Part shown: piece after piece, positions 8,557 through 14,800 of the stretch
How positions within the stretch are numbered: position 1 is the first letter of the stretch
Layout of the letters: the number at the start of each line of letters is the position of its first letter
Assembly (NCBI GenBank): GCA_947632255.1
Contig: CANROL010000011.1
Coordinates: forward strand, 1-16,000
Length of the DNA stretch: 16,000 bases
Direction of reading: 5' to 3'
DNA from: an uncultured Bacilli bacterium
GTDB taxonomy: Bacteria; Bacillota_I; Bacilli_A; RF39; UBA660
Made by a program: the position numbers and the translations under genes
The notes under the pieces: generated by a model
Told to the model about the DNA's origin: nothing
Databases searched by the model: none
The model's input: only the letters and a program-made list of their open reading frames with translations

Positions 8557-10302
8557 GTTTTTAATTTCATCTTTGATTAATTTAATAAATTCATCTATTT
8601 TTAGAGTTTTGGTTTCTTCTGTGCCTAGATGTCTAAAACTAATAGTTTCATCTTCTACTTCTTTATTACCTATTATTATGGCATATGGTATTTTTTTAAG
8701 TACGGATTCTCTCATCTTATAACCTAATTTTTCATTTCTATCATCTAGATTTACTCTAATATTTTCTTCTTTTAATAAATTATATATTTTATTAGAATAT
8801 TCTAAATGATATTCATTGTTAACTGGGATAATATTTAATTGTATAGGACTTAACCATAAAGGAAGGATACCTTTAGTTTCTTCTATATAATACGCAATAA
8901 AACGGTCTAGACTACCAAATATAGCACGGTGTAAAACTACTGGTGTTTTTTTAGTTCCATCTTTGGCAATATAATTTAAGTTAAAACGCATTGGTAAGCA
9001 AAAATCTAATTGACAAGTAGATAAAGTATATTCATTCCCTACCGCGGGTTTTACTTGAACATCAAGTTTAGGACCATAAAAGGCTGCTTCCCCAATTTTT
9101 TCAACATAATCTAGACCTATATCATTTAATACTTGTCTTAAGGTATTTTCAGCATTATTCCACATATCATCATCAGGATAATATTTAACTTTATCTAAAG
9201 GATCTCTTAAAGATAATTCAAAGCGATAATTAGTTATACCTAATTCTTTATATACTTCTAATATTAAATTAACTACTAATTTAAATTCACTTTCTATTTG
9301 TTCATCAGTTACAAATAAATGAGCATCATTTTGGCAAAAAGTTCTCGCTCTTTCAATACCTTTTAAAGCTCCACTGGCTTCAAAACGACAATCTCGTGCA
9401 ATTTCCCCAATACGGATAGGTAAATCCCGATAAGAATGAATTTCATTACCATAAATCATCATATGATGAGGACAATTCATTGGTCTTAAAACAAATTCTT
9501 CCCCTTCTACTTCCATTTTAGGGAACATATTATCTTTGTAATGATCCCAATGACCTGATGTTTTATATAATTCAACATTGCCTAGAGGTGGGGTTAAAAC
9601 ATGTTTATAACCAAGTTTTTTTTCTTTACCTTTAATATAATTTTCTAATTCTTCCCAAATAATATAACCATTTGGTAAATACATAGGAAGTCCTTTACCT
9701 ACTAAATCAGAAGTCATAAATATTCCTAAATCTTTACCTAATTTACGATGATCTCTTTCTTTTGCTTCTTCTAATTCTTGCAAATAATTATTTAAATCTT
9801 CTTCAGTTTCAAAACAGATACCATATATTCTTTGTAACATATGGTTTTTAGCATCACCTTTCCAATAGGCACCACTTACTTTTAATAATTTAAAATATTT
9901 TAATAATTTAACAGATTCAACATGAGGACCACGACATAAATCCGTAAAATCCCCTTGAGTATAACAACTAATAATAGTACTTTCTTCATCCATTCTATTT
10001 ATTAAATCTAATTTATAAGGATCATTTTTAAACTTTTCTAAAGCTTCTTCTTTAGATATTTCTTGTCTTATAATTCTTTTACCATCTTTAGCAATTTTCT
10101 TCATTTCTTTTTCAATTGCCGGTAAATCTTCTTCAGTTAAAGTAATATCCCCTAAATCAATATCATAATAAAAACCATCTTCTATAACTGGTCCAACCCA
10201 AAATAAAGCCTTGGGATATAAATGTTTTACTGCTTGGGCTAATAAATGAGCACAACTATGATTTAAAATACTTAATTTTTCATTTTCTTTAATATTTATC
10301 AT
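8545..10302 (-). CDS. thrS: Threonyl-tRNA synthetase lacking the N-terminal TGS domain
   Basis: Class II synthetase charging tRNA-Thr. 585 residues against about 640 for most bacteria: the protein starts directly at the editing domain, with HSCAH (H15, H19) and the CRGPHV motif, so the N-terminal TGS (N1) domain is missing. The catalytic core has motif 2 in the ARDCRFE region, the zinc ligands in PMNCPHH and in the late VLHRAIFGS segment (which also carries motif 3), and a C-terminal anticodon-binding domain (about 480-580). Its ATG overlaps the stop of the upstream small gene by 4 bases (ATGA), implying translational coupling. Both are downstream of a threonine T-box, so uncharged tRNA-Thr should induce them. 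A stop-overlapping terminator ends the unit. Absence of TGS is known in some reduced Firmicutes and mycoplasmas. Confidence 0.97.
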   Translation of the reverse strand: MINIKENEKLSILNHSCAHLLAQAVKHLYPKALFWVGPVIEDGFYYDIDLGDITLTEEDLPAIEKEMKKIAKDGKRIIRQEISKEEALEKFKNDPYKLDLINRMDEESTIISCYTQGDFTDLCRGPHVESVKLLKYFKLLKVSGAYWKGDAKNHMLQRIYGICFETEEDLNNYLQELEEAKERDHRKLGKDLGIFMTSDLVGKGLPMYLPNGYIIWEELENYIKGKEKKLGYKHVLTPPLGNVELYKTSGHWDHYKDNMFPKMEVEGEEFVLRPMNCPHHMMIYGNEIHSYRDLPIRIGEIARDCRFEASGALKGIERARTFCQNDAHLFVTDEQIESEFKLVVNLILEVYKELGITNYRFELSLRDPLDKVKYYPDDDMWNNAENTLRQVLNDIGLDYVEKIGEAAFYGPKLDVQVKPAVGNEYTLSTCQLDFCLPMRFNLNYIAKDGTKKTPVVLHRAIFGSLDRFIAYYIEETKGILPLWLSPIQLNIIPVNNEYHLEYSNKIYNLLKEENIRVNLDDRNEKLGYKMRESVLKKIPYAIIIGNKEVEDETISFRHLGTEETKTLKIDEFIKLIKDEIKNKVR

Positions 10303-10622
10303 TTTTTTAAACTCTCTTTCTTTTCTTCATATATTCTTATTTTCATAAGTTTTAATAATCGATTAATATTTTCTTTATATTCAGGATAATTATTTTTAAA
10401 TATATTTAATAATAAATATATAGCTTGATTAATTTTAGATATAGAATATTCAGTTTCATATACTTTATATAATTTAGAGATTATTTCTGTTTCTTCATAT
10501 TCTCTAATCTTTTTTTTACATATATTTATAACTATTTCTAAATCTTCATTTAAAGCTTCTGGTAATATATCTTTAATATAATAAACTAAAATATTACTAT
10601 CGATGTATAAATCATAACTCAA
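10299..10622 (-). CDS. Small unknown protein translated from a TTG between T-box and thrS
   Basis: I do not recognise a family. 107 residues from a TTG at 10622, chosen because GAAGGAAG lies seven bases upstream and the position is just past the T-box terminator. A farther in-frame TTG at 10664 lies inside the terminator stem and is unlikely to be used. The only later in-frame ATG leaves about 15 residues. The product is predicted mostly alpha-helical, rich in Ile, Lys, Glu and Tyr, with a Lys/Glu-rich C-terminus and no membrane segment. Its TGA stop overlaps the thrS ATG by 4 bases, so translation is coupled, and it would share threonine T-box control. A role connected to translation or simple coupling of thrS translation are both possible. 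Confidence 0.65.
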   Translation of the reverse strand: MSYDLYIDSNILVYYIKDILPEALNEDLEIVINICKKKIREYEETEIISKLYKVYETEYSISKINQAIYLLLNIFKNNYPEYKENINRLLKLMKIRIYEEKKESLKK

Positions 10623-10639
10623 ATAATCACTTCCTTCAA

Positions 10640-10845
10640 AGAAAAAAATACCACATATTTGCAAGGAGCAAATACTGCGGTACCATCCTTTATATTACTT
10701 AATTACACTATAACGGGTTTAACCGGATATTATTATATCACTATAAAAGGAGTAATTTATAATATTTTTAATTAACTTGCACCATATGTTAACTCTCTAT
10801 ATAAAAATTATTATAAATCATGTCTTTTAATAATTGCTTTCTAAA
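10640..10845 (-). promoter_or_regulatory. Threonine T-box riboswitch leader of thrS
   Basis: The minus-strand leader carries the T-box sequence AGGATGGTACCGCAG (10675-10689), close to the consensus AGGGTGGNACCGCG, whose TGGT/TGGN bulge pairs with the tRNA acceptor end. Upstream lies a stem I region including AGAGAG and GGTGCAAGTTAAT (about 10770-10798). A candidate specifier ACU, a threonine codon, sits at 10751-10753 in AATTACTCC. The leader ends in the attenuator terminator at 10642-10682. Uncharged tRNA-Thr should favour the antiterminator and allow expression of the small gene and thrS. Confidence 0.9.
10642..10682 (-). terminator. T-box attenuator terminator
   Basis: Minus-strand stem built from TACCGCAGTATTTGC and GCAAATATGTGGTA around a TCCTT loop, followed by seven Ts (10642-10648). 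Its left arm overlaps the T-box motif, as required for the mutually exclusive antiterminator. Confidence 0.88.
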
Positions 10846-10848
10846 TAA

Positions 10849-10877
10849 AGAATAGCATAATGTTTTAATTTTGACAA
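10849..10877 (-). promoter_or_regulatory. Sigma-A promoter of the T-box/thrS unit
   Basis: Minus strand TTGTCA (10872-10877), 17-base spacer, TATTCT (10849-10854). It lies inside a perfect 12-bp inverted repeat (10860-10893) and directly abuts the stop codon of the preceding gene. Confidence 0.65.
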
Positions 10878-10893
10878 GTCTAAATTAAAACAT
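10860..10893. repeat. Perfect 12-bp inverted repeat over the thrS promoter and the end of the previous gene
   Basis: Arms ATGTTTTAATTT (10860-10871) and AAATTAAAACAT (10882-10893) flank a 10-base centre. The stop codon of the transglutaminase-like gene (10880-10882) and the thrS -35 fall in and beside the centre. There is no T-run on either side, so it is a weak terminator at best; an operator is possible. Confidence 0.6.
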
Positions 10894-11401
10894 TTTCACC
10901 ATTTTCACAATGTTTATAAAATTCTTTTAAACCTATATGAGCTTTAGGTTTTTTATACTTATAAATACACAAATAATCTTTATCCATACGTCTAATGGAA
11001 TTATATTCAGTAAATAAGTCTTTAACATAAGTAATTAAATCATATAAAGACATAAATTCATGAATACCTAATTCTTTAGACCAAGAACCTTCTAACCAAT
11101 AAAATTTATCATTTTCTTCATAAACAATAAATGTATGAGTATAGGTTCTTTTAGGTTCATAATAAATCATAAAATAAGTATTAAATTTAACATTAAGATT
11201 TTTTAAATAATTTCTTTCTAATTCTACGATGTCATAACTAGTACCTATTTTATTAGTAAGTGTTTCTTCAGGGGTAGCTAAAGAAAATCTTTTTTTTAAT
11301 TTCTTTTCACTATTATAGTAATAGTTCTTTTCATTATCAACCCACCCTAGTTCAATATTTTTAACATTTTCTACAATATCTGAAATATTATTTATTTCCA
11401 T
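10880..11401 (-). CDS. Transglutaminase-like protein, Ser variant of the presumed nucleophile
   Basis: 173 residues, clearly paralogous to the C-terminal half of the ASCH fusion at 14801-15682. Shared blocks are TPEExLxNKIG, ELxRNxLKN, YYE-(x)-THTF, YWxExxW, IYKYKKPK-HI and FxKHCE. The Cys-His-acid arrangement suggests a transglutaminase/cysteine-protease-like fold. Here the position equivalent to the fusion's C175 (GVCWD) is S55 (GTSYD), while H89 and E104 are kept, so the protein may be a non-catalytic or altered version. No signal peptide, so cytoplasmic. It has its own promoter (11421-11450) and a weak ribosome site GGTGG. Its stop lies within an inverted repeat that runs into the thrS promoter. 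The biochemical activity is unknown. Confidence 0.7.
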   Translation of the reverse strand: MEINNISDIVENVKNIELGWVDNEKNYYYNSEKKLKKRFSLATPEETLTNKIGTSYDIVELERNYLKNLNVKFNTYFMIYYEPKRTYTHTFIVYEENDKFYWLEGSWSKELGIHEFMSLYDLITYVKDLFTEYNSIRRMDKDYLCIYKYKKPKAHIGLKEFYKHCENGENVLI

Positions 11402-11420
11402 ATCAAACCACCTAATAGCT

Positions 11421-11450
11421 ATTATAACAAAAAACTATTCATAATTGCAA
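11421..11450 (-). promoter_or_regulatory. Sigma-A promoter of the transglutaminase-like gene
   Basis: Minus strand TTGCAA (11445-11450), 18-base spacer, consensus TATAAT (11421-11426), about 20 bases before the ATG at 11401. Confidence 0.65.
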
Positions 11451-11483
11451 ATAAAATTTTACATAATTAGTATTTTTGTTAGT

Positions 11484-11723
11484 TTAAAACATATTATCAA
11501 CATTTTTAGGAACTTCATCATTAAGAACTTTAGCAATTATTTTATCTTTTAAGTCTTTATTTACTTTTTTACCAGTCATTTTACTTAAAGTATCTATTAC
11601 TTCACTTAAGGTTTTTTCATCTTTCATATTGCCGTTTTGTAACTTTTGGGCTAGGTTAATAATTGTATCTTTATCAACTTTGGTTTTTTGTTCTACTTTT
11701 TTAAATAATGAGTCATTTAACAT
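11484..11723 (-). CDS. SpoVIF-like (stage VI sporulation protein F family) small protein
   Basis: 79 residues, close to the length of the SpoVIF family (PF14069), whose Bacillus member acts in spore coat assembly. The recognisable family pattern runs along the whole protein: LFKKVEQKTKVDKDTI, LAQKLQNGNMKDEKT, a central VIDTLSKMTGK, and a C-terminal KDKIIAKVLNDEVP. It is predicted helical and soluble. The ATG at 11723 has GGAGG seven bases upstream. It follows the small XRE gene by 43 bases and probably shares its transcript, since a TATAAT nearby (11742-11747) is too close to the ribosome site to serve. The link to sporulation comes only from family membership; no other spore gene is in the window. 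Identification is from memory of the family pattern. Confidence 0.7.
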   Translation of the reverse strand: MLNDSLFKKVEQKTKVDKDTIINLAQKLQNGNMKDEKTLSEVIDTLSKMTGKKVNKDLKDKIIAKVLNDEVPKNVDNMF

Positions 11724-11766
11724 ATAAAAACCTCCTAAATTATTATATGTAAATAATTAGCATTAG

Positions 11767-11985
11767 TTATTTATAATAATCATAAAATAAATCATCGGGT
11801 TTTTTATTAAAGACCGCGGCTATTTTGATAGCTAAATCATAATATATACGCCTGTGGCCATTTTCTATTTGCCAGTAGTAAGCTTTACATATACCAACTT
11901 TATTAGCAACTTCAAGGCATGATAAGTCATGAGCTTGACGGATTTGTTTTAGTAAAGTATTAGTTTTAGGAATGTTTTTAGCCAT
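11767..11985 (-). CDS. Small XRE-family DNA-binding protein
   Basis: 72 residues, essentially a single Cro/CI-type helix-turn-helix domain. TLLKQIRQAHDLSCLEVANKVG gives helices 1-2, ICKAYYWQIENGHRR is the recognition-helix region with the conserved IENGxR, and the protein ends with DLAIKIAAVFNKKPDDLF. No second domain is present. A near-consensus promoter lies upstream (12004-12032); the ribosome site is only GGTGA. It is divergent from another XRE gene at 12104, with a 19-bp palindrome between them, and upstream of the SpoVIF-like gene. It probably regulates one or both promoters in this gap. Confidence 0.85.
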   Translation of the reverse strand: MAKNIPKTNTLLKQIRQAHDLSCLEVANKVGICKAYYWQIENGHRRIYYDLAIKIAAVFNKKPDDLFYDYYK

Positions 11986-12003
11986 ATATAAATCACCAAA
12001 AAT

Positions 12004-12032
12004 ATAATATAATAATTTTTATTTTATGTCAA
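12004..12032 (-). promoter_or_regulatory. Sigma-A promoter of the minus-strand XRE/SpoVIF-like genes
   Basis: Minus strand TTGACA (12027-12032), 17-base spacer, TATTAT (12004-12009). The palindrome at 12061-12079 lies about 29 bases upstream of its -35, an activator-like rather than repressor-like position for this promoter. Confidence 0.75.
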
Positions 12033-12060
12033 ACTTTTATGCATTTATGAATGGGTAGAC

Positions 12061-12079
12061 ATTGGTAAATTTTACCAAT
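12061..12079. promoter_or_regulatory. 19-bp perfect palindrome, likely operator of an XRE regulator
   Basis: ATTGGTAAATTTTACCAAT has two 9-base arms around one central base, in the gap between two divergent XRE genes. It covers a possible extended -10 for the plus-strand gene (TGG followed by TAAATT at 12066-12071), so binding would block that gene. The -35 for that promoter is poor (TTTATG, 12044-12049), so the promoter assignment is tentative. Confidence 0.65.
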
Positions 12080-12103
12080 AAGATAAATTTAAGGAGTAAA
12101 TGT

Positions 12104-12373
12104 ATGAGTTTAAGAGAAATCATTGGTAATAACTTAAAATATTACCGCTACAAAAAGGGAAAAAGTCAGGAATTATTTTATACGGAGTTGGGACTTAATT
12201 TTAAGTACTATGCCGAAGTAGAGCGAGGACGTAAAAATATTTCTATTGATTATATTGATTTAATTGCTAATAAATTAAATATTGATGTAGAAAATTTAGT
12301 AACTTATGATAAAGCAAGAATTGTTAATGCTAAAAGAATAGATGCTAAAGATAAACCCTTAGTAAAGTCATAA
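12104..12373 (+). CDS. XRE-family transcriptional regulator
   Basis: 89 residues from the ATG at 12104, chosen because AAGGAG lies seven bases upstream; an upstream in-frame TTG at 12062 lies inside the palindrome and has no ribosome site. The helix-turn-helix covers about residues 6-65 (IIGNNLKYYRYKKGKSQ, then ELGLNFKYYAEVERGRKNIS, then LDVENLV-like ending IDVENLV). A basic tail of about 20 residues follows (KARIVNAKRIDAKDK). It is divergent from the minus-strand XRE gene at 11767-11985 and shares its general design. A terminator hairpin contains its stop codon, so it is monocistronic. Autorepression through the 19-bp palindrome is the likeliest control. Confidence 0.85.
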   Translation: MSLREIIGNNLKYYRYKKGKSQELFYTELGLNFKYYAEVERGRKNISIDYIDLIANKLNIDVENLVTYDKARIVNAKRIDAKDKPLVKS

Positions 12374-12390
12374 AAAATTATGACTTTTTT
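12364..12390 (+). terminator. Terminator of the plus-strand XRE gene, containing its stop codon
   Basis: Ten-base-pair stem AAAGTCATAA / TTATGACTTT with an AAAA loop, followed by Ts to 12390. The TAA stop (12371-12373) is the last part of the left arm. Confidence 0.8.
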
Positions 12391-12496
12391 GTCGAAAAAT
12401 GTTCAAAATTCCCAAATTTGTTCCCTAAATTACAGAAAAAAAAGGAAATCACAACTTTTTGGGTAATAAATAATAGTGAAAGGAGGATTTTTTTTG

Positions 12497-13384
12497 ATGA
12501 ATACAAATTATAAAATTGATCTAAAAGAAGATTTATTATTTAAGAAAATATTTTCTAATCAATTAGTCTTAGAAGATTTAGTAAATTCTTTTTTAGATGT
12601 TAAAGGTATTAAAGAAAGGCTTTATGCTGTTAAGTGTGATGCTGAAGCTTCAATTCTACCTAATACTAAAGATATTAAAGTATATGCTGGTGATGTTATA
12701 GCAACACTAAGTAATGGTGATATTGTTTGTATTGAAATGTTTAAAAATAATTTTGGCATGCATGAACATAAAAAGACGATGTGTTATTTAACTAGGTTAT
12801 ATAGCAATCAAATGCCAAGTGGTAAAATTAAATATGAAAATATTCATAAAATAATAGGCATAGTGTTTATGCAAGGTAATTTTAAAAATTTAAATAAAAA
12901 TGTTATAAATGAATATCATTATGTTAAAACACCAGAGATAAAAGTAATAAAAGATGGTGATATAAGTTGTTACTTAATAAGACTTGACTTAACAAAAGAA
13001 ATTGCTTATACTTTAACTAATAAAAGATTTTATAAATGGCTAAGATTTATAAATGCTACTTCAATTAATGAATTAGAAGAAATTGGAAAGGATGATGAAA
13101 TAATGGAAAATTCAATAAGAGTAGTACAAGAATGGTATAAGGAAACATCTAAGACAGCCTTACAAGATGCTCTAGCAGAAGAAAGATACTATGGCGAAAG
13201 AGATGGCGAAAAGCGTGGCAAAAAGCGTGGTTTAATGTTGGGCGAAAAACGAGGCATCAAACGTGGCGTCAAACAAACTAGATTAGAAACAGCCAAAGAG
13301 ATGTTAAAAGATAATATAGCAATAGATACTATTATTAAATATACTAAACTATCTAAACAAGAAATACTATCTTTAGTGAAGTAA
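12497..13384 (+). CDS. Rpn-family PD-(D/E)XK nuclease / putative transposase
   Basis: 295 residues from the ATG at 12497; AGGAGG is ten bases upstream, and the adjacent TTG at 12494 is an alternative. A GTG at 12476 lies upstream of that ribosome site and is rejected. The family (recombination-promoting nuclease, PF12784-like) opens with DLLFKKIFSN. The nuclease core follows as GDVIATLSNGDIVCIEM, with D66 and E80 as the metal-binding pair, and then Y-x-x-RLYSNQ. The usual Gln or Lys two residues after Glu is Phe here (EMF), with K83 next. The C-terminus has GxKRG-type repeats (233-259) and a final helical segment typical of Rpn tails. It lies on the opposite strand to most of the window, consistent with an acquired element, but no terminal repeats were found. 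Confidence 0.85.
   Translation: MNTNYKIDLKEDLLFKKIFSNQLVLEDLVNSFLDVKGIKERLYAVKCDAEASILPNTKDIKVYAGDVIATLSNGDIVCIEMFKNNFGMHEHKKTMCYLTRLYSNQMPSGKIKYENIHKIIGIVFMQGNFKNLNKNVINEYHYVKTPEIKVIKDGDISCYLIRLDLTKEIAYTLTNKRFYKWLRFINATSINELEEIGKDDEIMENSIRVVQEWYKETSKTALQDALAEERYYGERDGEKRGKKRGLMLGEKRGIKRGVKQTRLETAKEMLKDNIAIDTIIKYTKLSKQEILSLVK
13193..13273 (+). repeat. Short in-gene repeat of about 12 bases encoding G-x-K-R units
   Basis: Within the Rpn-family gene, near-identical 12-base units such as GGCGAAAAGCGT and GGCAAAAAGCGT recur five or six times with an interruption at GLML. They encode a highly basic Gly-x-Lys-Arg linker. Confidence 0.7.
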
Positions 13385-13434
13385 AACATGTCTAAGATGG
13401 CATAAATGCCAATTAATTTTATTATGAAATATAA

Positions 13435-13464
13435 AATAAGTTAGGTCAAAACTAACTTATTTTT
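13435..13464. terminator. Bidirectional terminator between the Rpn gene and der
   Basis: Ten-base-pair stem AATAAGTTAG / CTAACTTATT with a seven-base loop. Ts follow on both strands, so it can serve the convergent plus-strand Rpn gene and minus-strand der. The der stop codon (13457-13459) lies in the stem. A smaller TGGCA/TGCCA hairpin at 13398-13411 follows the Rpn stop but lacks a good T-run. Confidence 0.8.
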
Positions 13465-14764
13465 CAGAATGGTTTTTAAATTGAAAAACTATTGGTGTAC
13501 CAACTAAATCAAAATTTTCACGAATTTTATTTTCTAAATATCTTTGATAACTAAAATGGACTAATGTTTTATTATTAACTTGAAAAGTAATTTTTGGAGG
13601 TTTTAAATCAGTTACAGAAGCAAAATAAATTTTTAAACGCATATTTTTAAAAGTTGGAGGAGGATTTAAGCTTACAGCATCTGTAATAACATTATTAAGT
13701 AAACTTGTAGGAATTATTTTTTGATTATTTTCATAAGCTCTTATTACTTCAGGCATTAAAGTATGAATTCTTTTTTTATTTTTGGCTGATAAAAAGACGG
13801 TATTAATATAAGTAGCAAATTGAAATTCATGGGCTATTTTTTCTTGCCATATTTTTATTTCTTCATTAGGATTAGTTATCGTATCCCATTTATTAACAAC
13901 AATTACTACCCCTTTTCCTGCATCTAGGGCATATCCTAAAATATGTTTATCATGTTCAATTATTCCTTCTTCAGCCGAGATTACGACCACACAAACATCA
14001 GCTTCATCAATAGAACGCATACTTCTTAAATAACTATATTTTTCAACATTTTCATAAATTCGCCCTTTTTTACGCATACCCGCGGTATCGACAATAATAT
14101 ACTCTTGTTTATTATAAGTAAATTTAGTATCAATGGAATCTCTTGTAGTCCCAGCGATAGATGACACTATTGATCTTTTTTCATTAATTAAAGCATTAAC
14201 TAAACTACTTTTACCAACATTAGGACGACCAATTATACAAATACGAGGGATTTTTTCTTCATCATTTATATCATCTTTAATATCTTTAGTAATTAATTCT
14301 AATAATTCTTTAAAACCTAAATTATGTTCCCCACTTATAGGAATAATATTGGAAAAACCTAATTCATAAAATTCATAAATATTATCTTTTCTTTTTTCAT
14401 TATCAATTTTATTAACTAAAACAATGACTTCTTTATTAGCTTTAATAAGCATATCGCGAATGAAATAATCACTTTGATCTAAACCATTTGCTCCATCAAC
14501 CACGAATAAAATGGTACTTGCTTCATCTATGGCTAGTTGGGCTTGCATTTTAATTTCAGTATTAAAATCCCCATTTTCTGTCGTGATACCACCTGTATCA
14601 ATTAAAGAAAAAGTTTTATTATTATAAGTAACATTTCCATATATTCTATCTCTTGTAATACCAGCTTCATCTAAAATAATTGATTTTCTTTCTTTAATTA
14701 ATTTATTAAAAATAGTAGATTTACCTACATTAGGTTTACCAATTAAACAAACACATTTTTTCAT
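13457..14764 (-). CDS. der: Ribosome-assembly GTPase Der (EngA)
   Basis: Essential double GTPase needed for maturation of the 50S subunit. 435 residues, the normal length. First G domain: P-loop GKPNVGKST (9-17), DTGG (about 57-60), NKID (about 117). Second G domain: GRPNVGKSS (about 178), DTAGMRKKG, and NKWD. The last ~80 residues form the KH-like domain (NPPPTFKNMRLKIYFASVTDLKPP, the usual final core). The ATG at 14764 has AGAGGG six bases upstream. It lies 36 bases after the ASCH fusion gene and is probably in the same transcript. Its stop is inside a bidirectional terminator. Confidence 0.98.
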   Translation of the reverse strand: MKKCVCLIGKPNVGKSTIFNKLIKERKSIILDEAGITRDRIYGNVTYNNKTFSLIDTGGITTENGDFNTEIKMQAQLAIDEASTILFVVDGANGLDQSDYFIRDMLIKANKEVIVLVNKIDNEKRKDNIYEFYELGFSNIIPISGEHNLGFKELLELITKDIKDDINDEEKIPRICIIGRPNVGKSSLVNALINEKRSIVSSIAGTTRDSIDTKFTYNKQEYIIVDTAGMRKKGRIYENVEKYSYLRSMRSIDEADVCVVVISAEEGIIEHDKHILGYALDAGKGVVIVVNKWDTITNPNEEIKIWQEKIAHEFQFATYINTVFLSAKNKKRIHTLMPEVIRAYENNQKIIPTSLLNNVITDAVSLNPPPTFKNMRLKIYFASVTDLKPPKITFQVNNKTLVHFSYQRYLENKIRENFDLVGTPIVFQFKNHSEK

Positions 14765-14800
14765 GATTATCCCTCTTTTCTAAGTTATTTTAACATATAT

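Noticed and set aside
10299..10302. Possibility that the organism reads UGA as tryptophan, as mycoplasmas do
   Set aside because: UGA is the stop of the small gene overlapping thrS, tryptophans are encoded by UGG, and every recognised protein is full length with the standard code.
10623..10664. Start of the small pre-thrS gene at the TTG at 10664
   Set aside because: That codon lies within the T-box terminator stem and has no suitable ribosome site; the TTG at 10622 has GAAGGAAG seven bases upstream.
11742..11747. TATAAT as the -10 of a private promoter for the SpoVIF-like gene
   Set aside because: Transcription would begin within the ribosome site and no -35 lies 17 bases upstream.
12062..12103. 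Longer N-terminus of the plus-strand XRE gene from the TTG at 12062
   Set aside because: It starts within the palindrome and has no ribosome site, while the ATG at 12104 has AAGGAG at good spacing.
12391..12480. Inverted terminal repeats or target-site duplication flanking the XRE/Rpn island
   Set aside because: I found no matching repeats at the two ends (about 11986 and 13456), so the island cannot be called a mobile element from sequence alone.
12476..12496. GTG at 12476 as start of the Rpn-family gene
   Set aside because: The strong AGGAGG lies downstream of this GTG, so it cannot serve it.
13189..13389. Minus-strand reading frame opposite the Rpn gene's 3' end
   Set aside because: Its Pro/Arg/Phe repeats are just the antisense of the GxKRG repeats, and it has no ribosome site.
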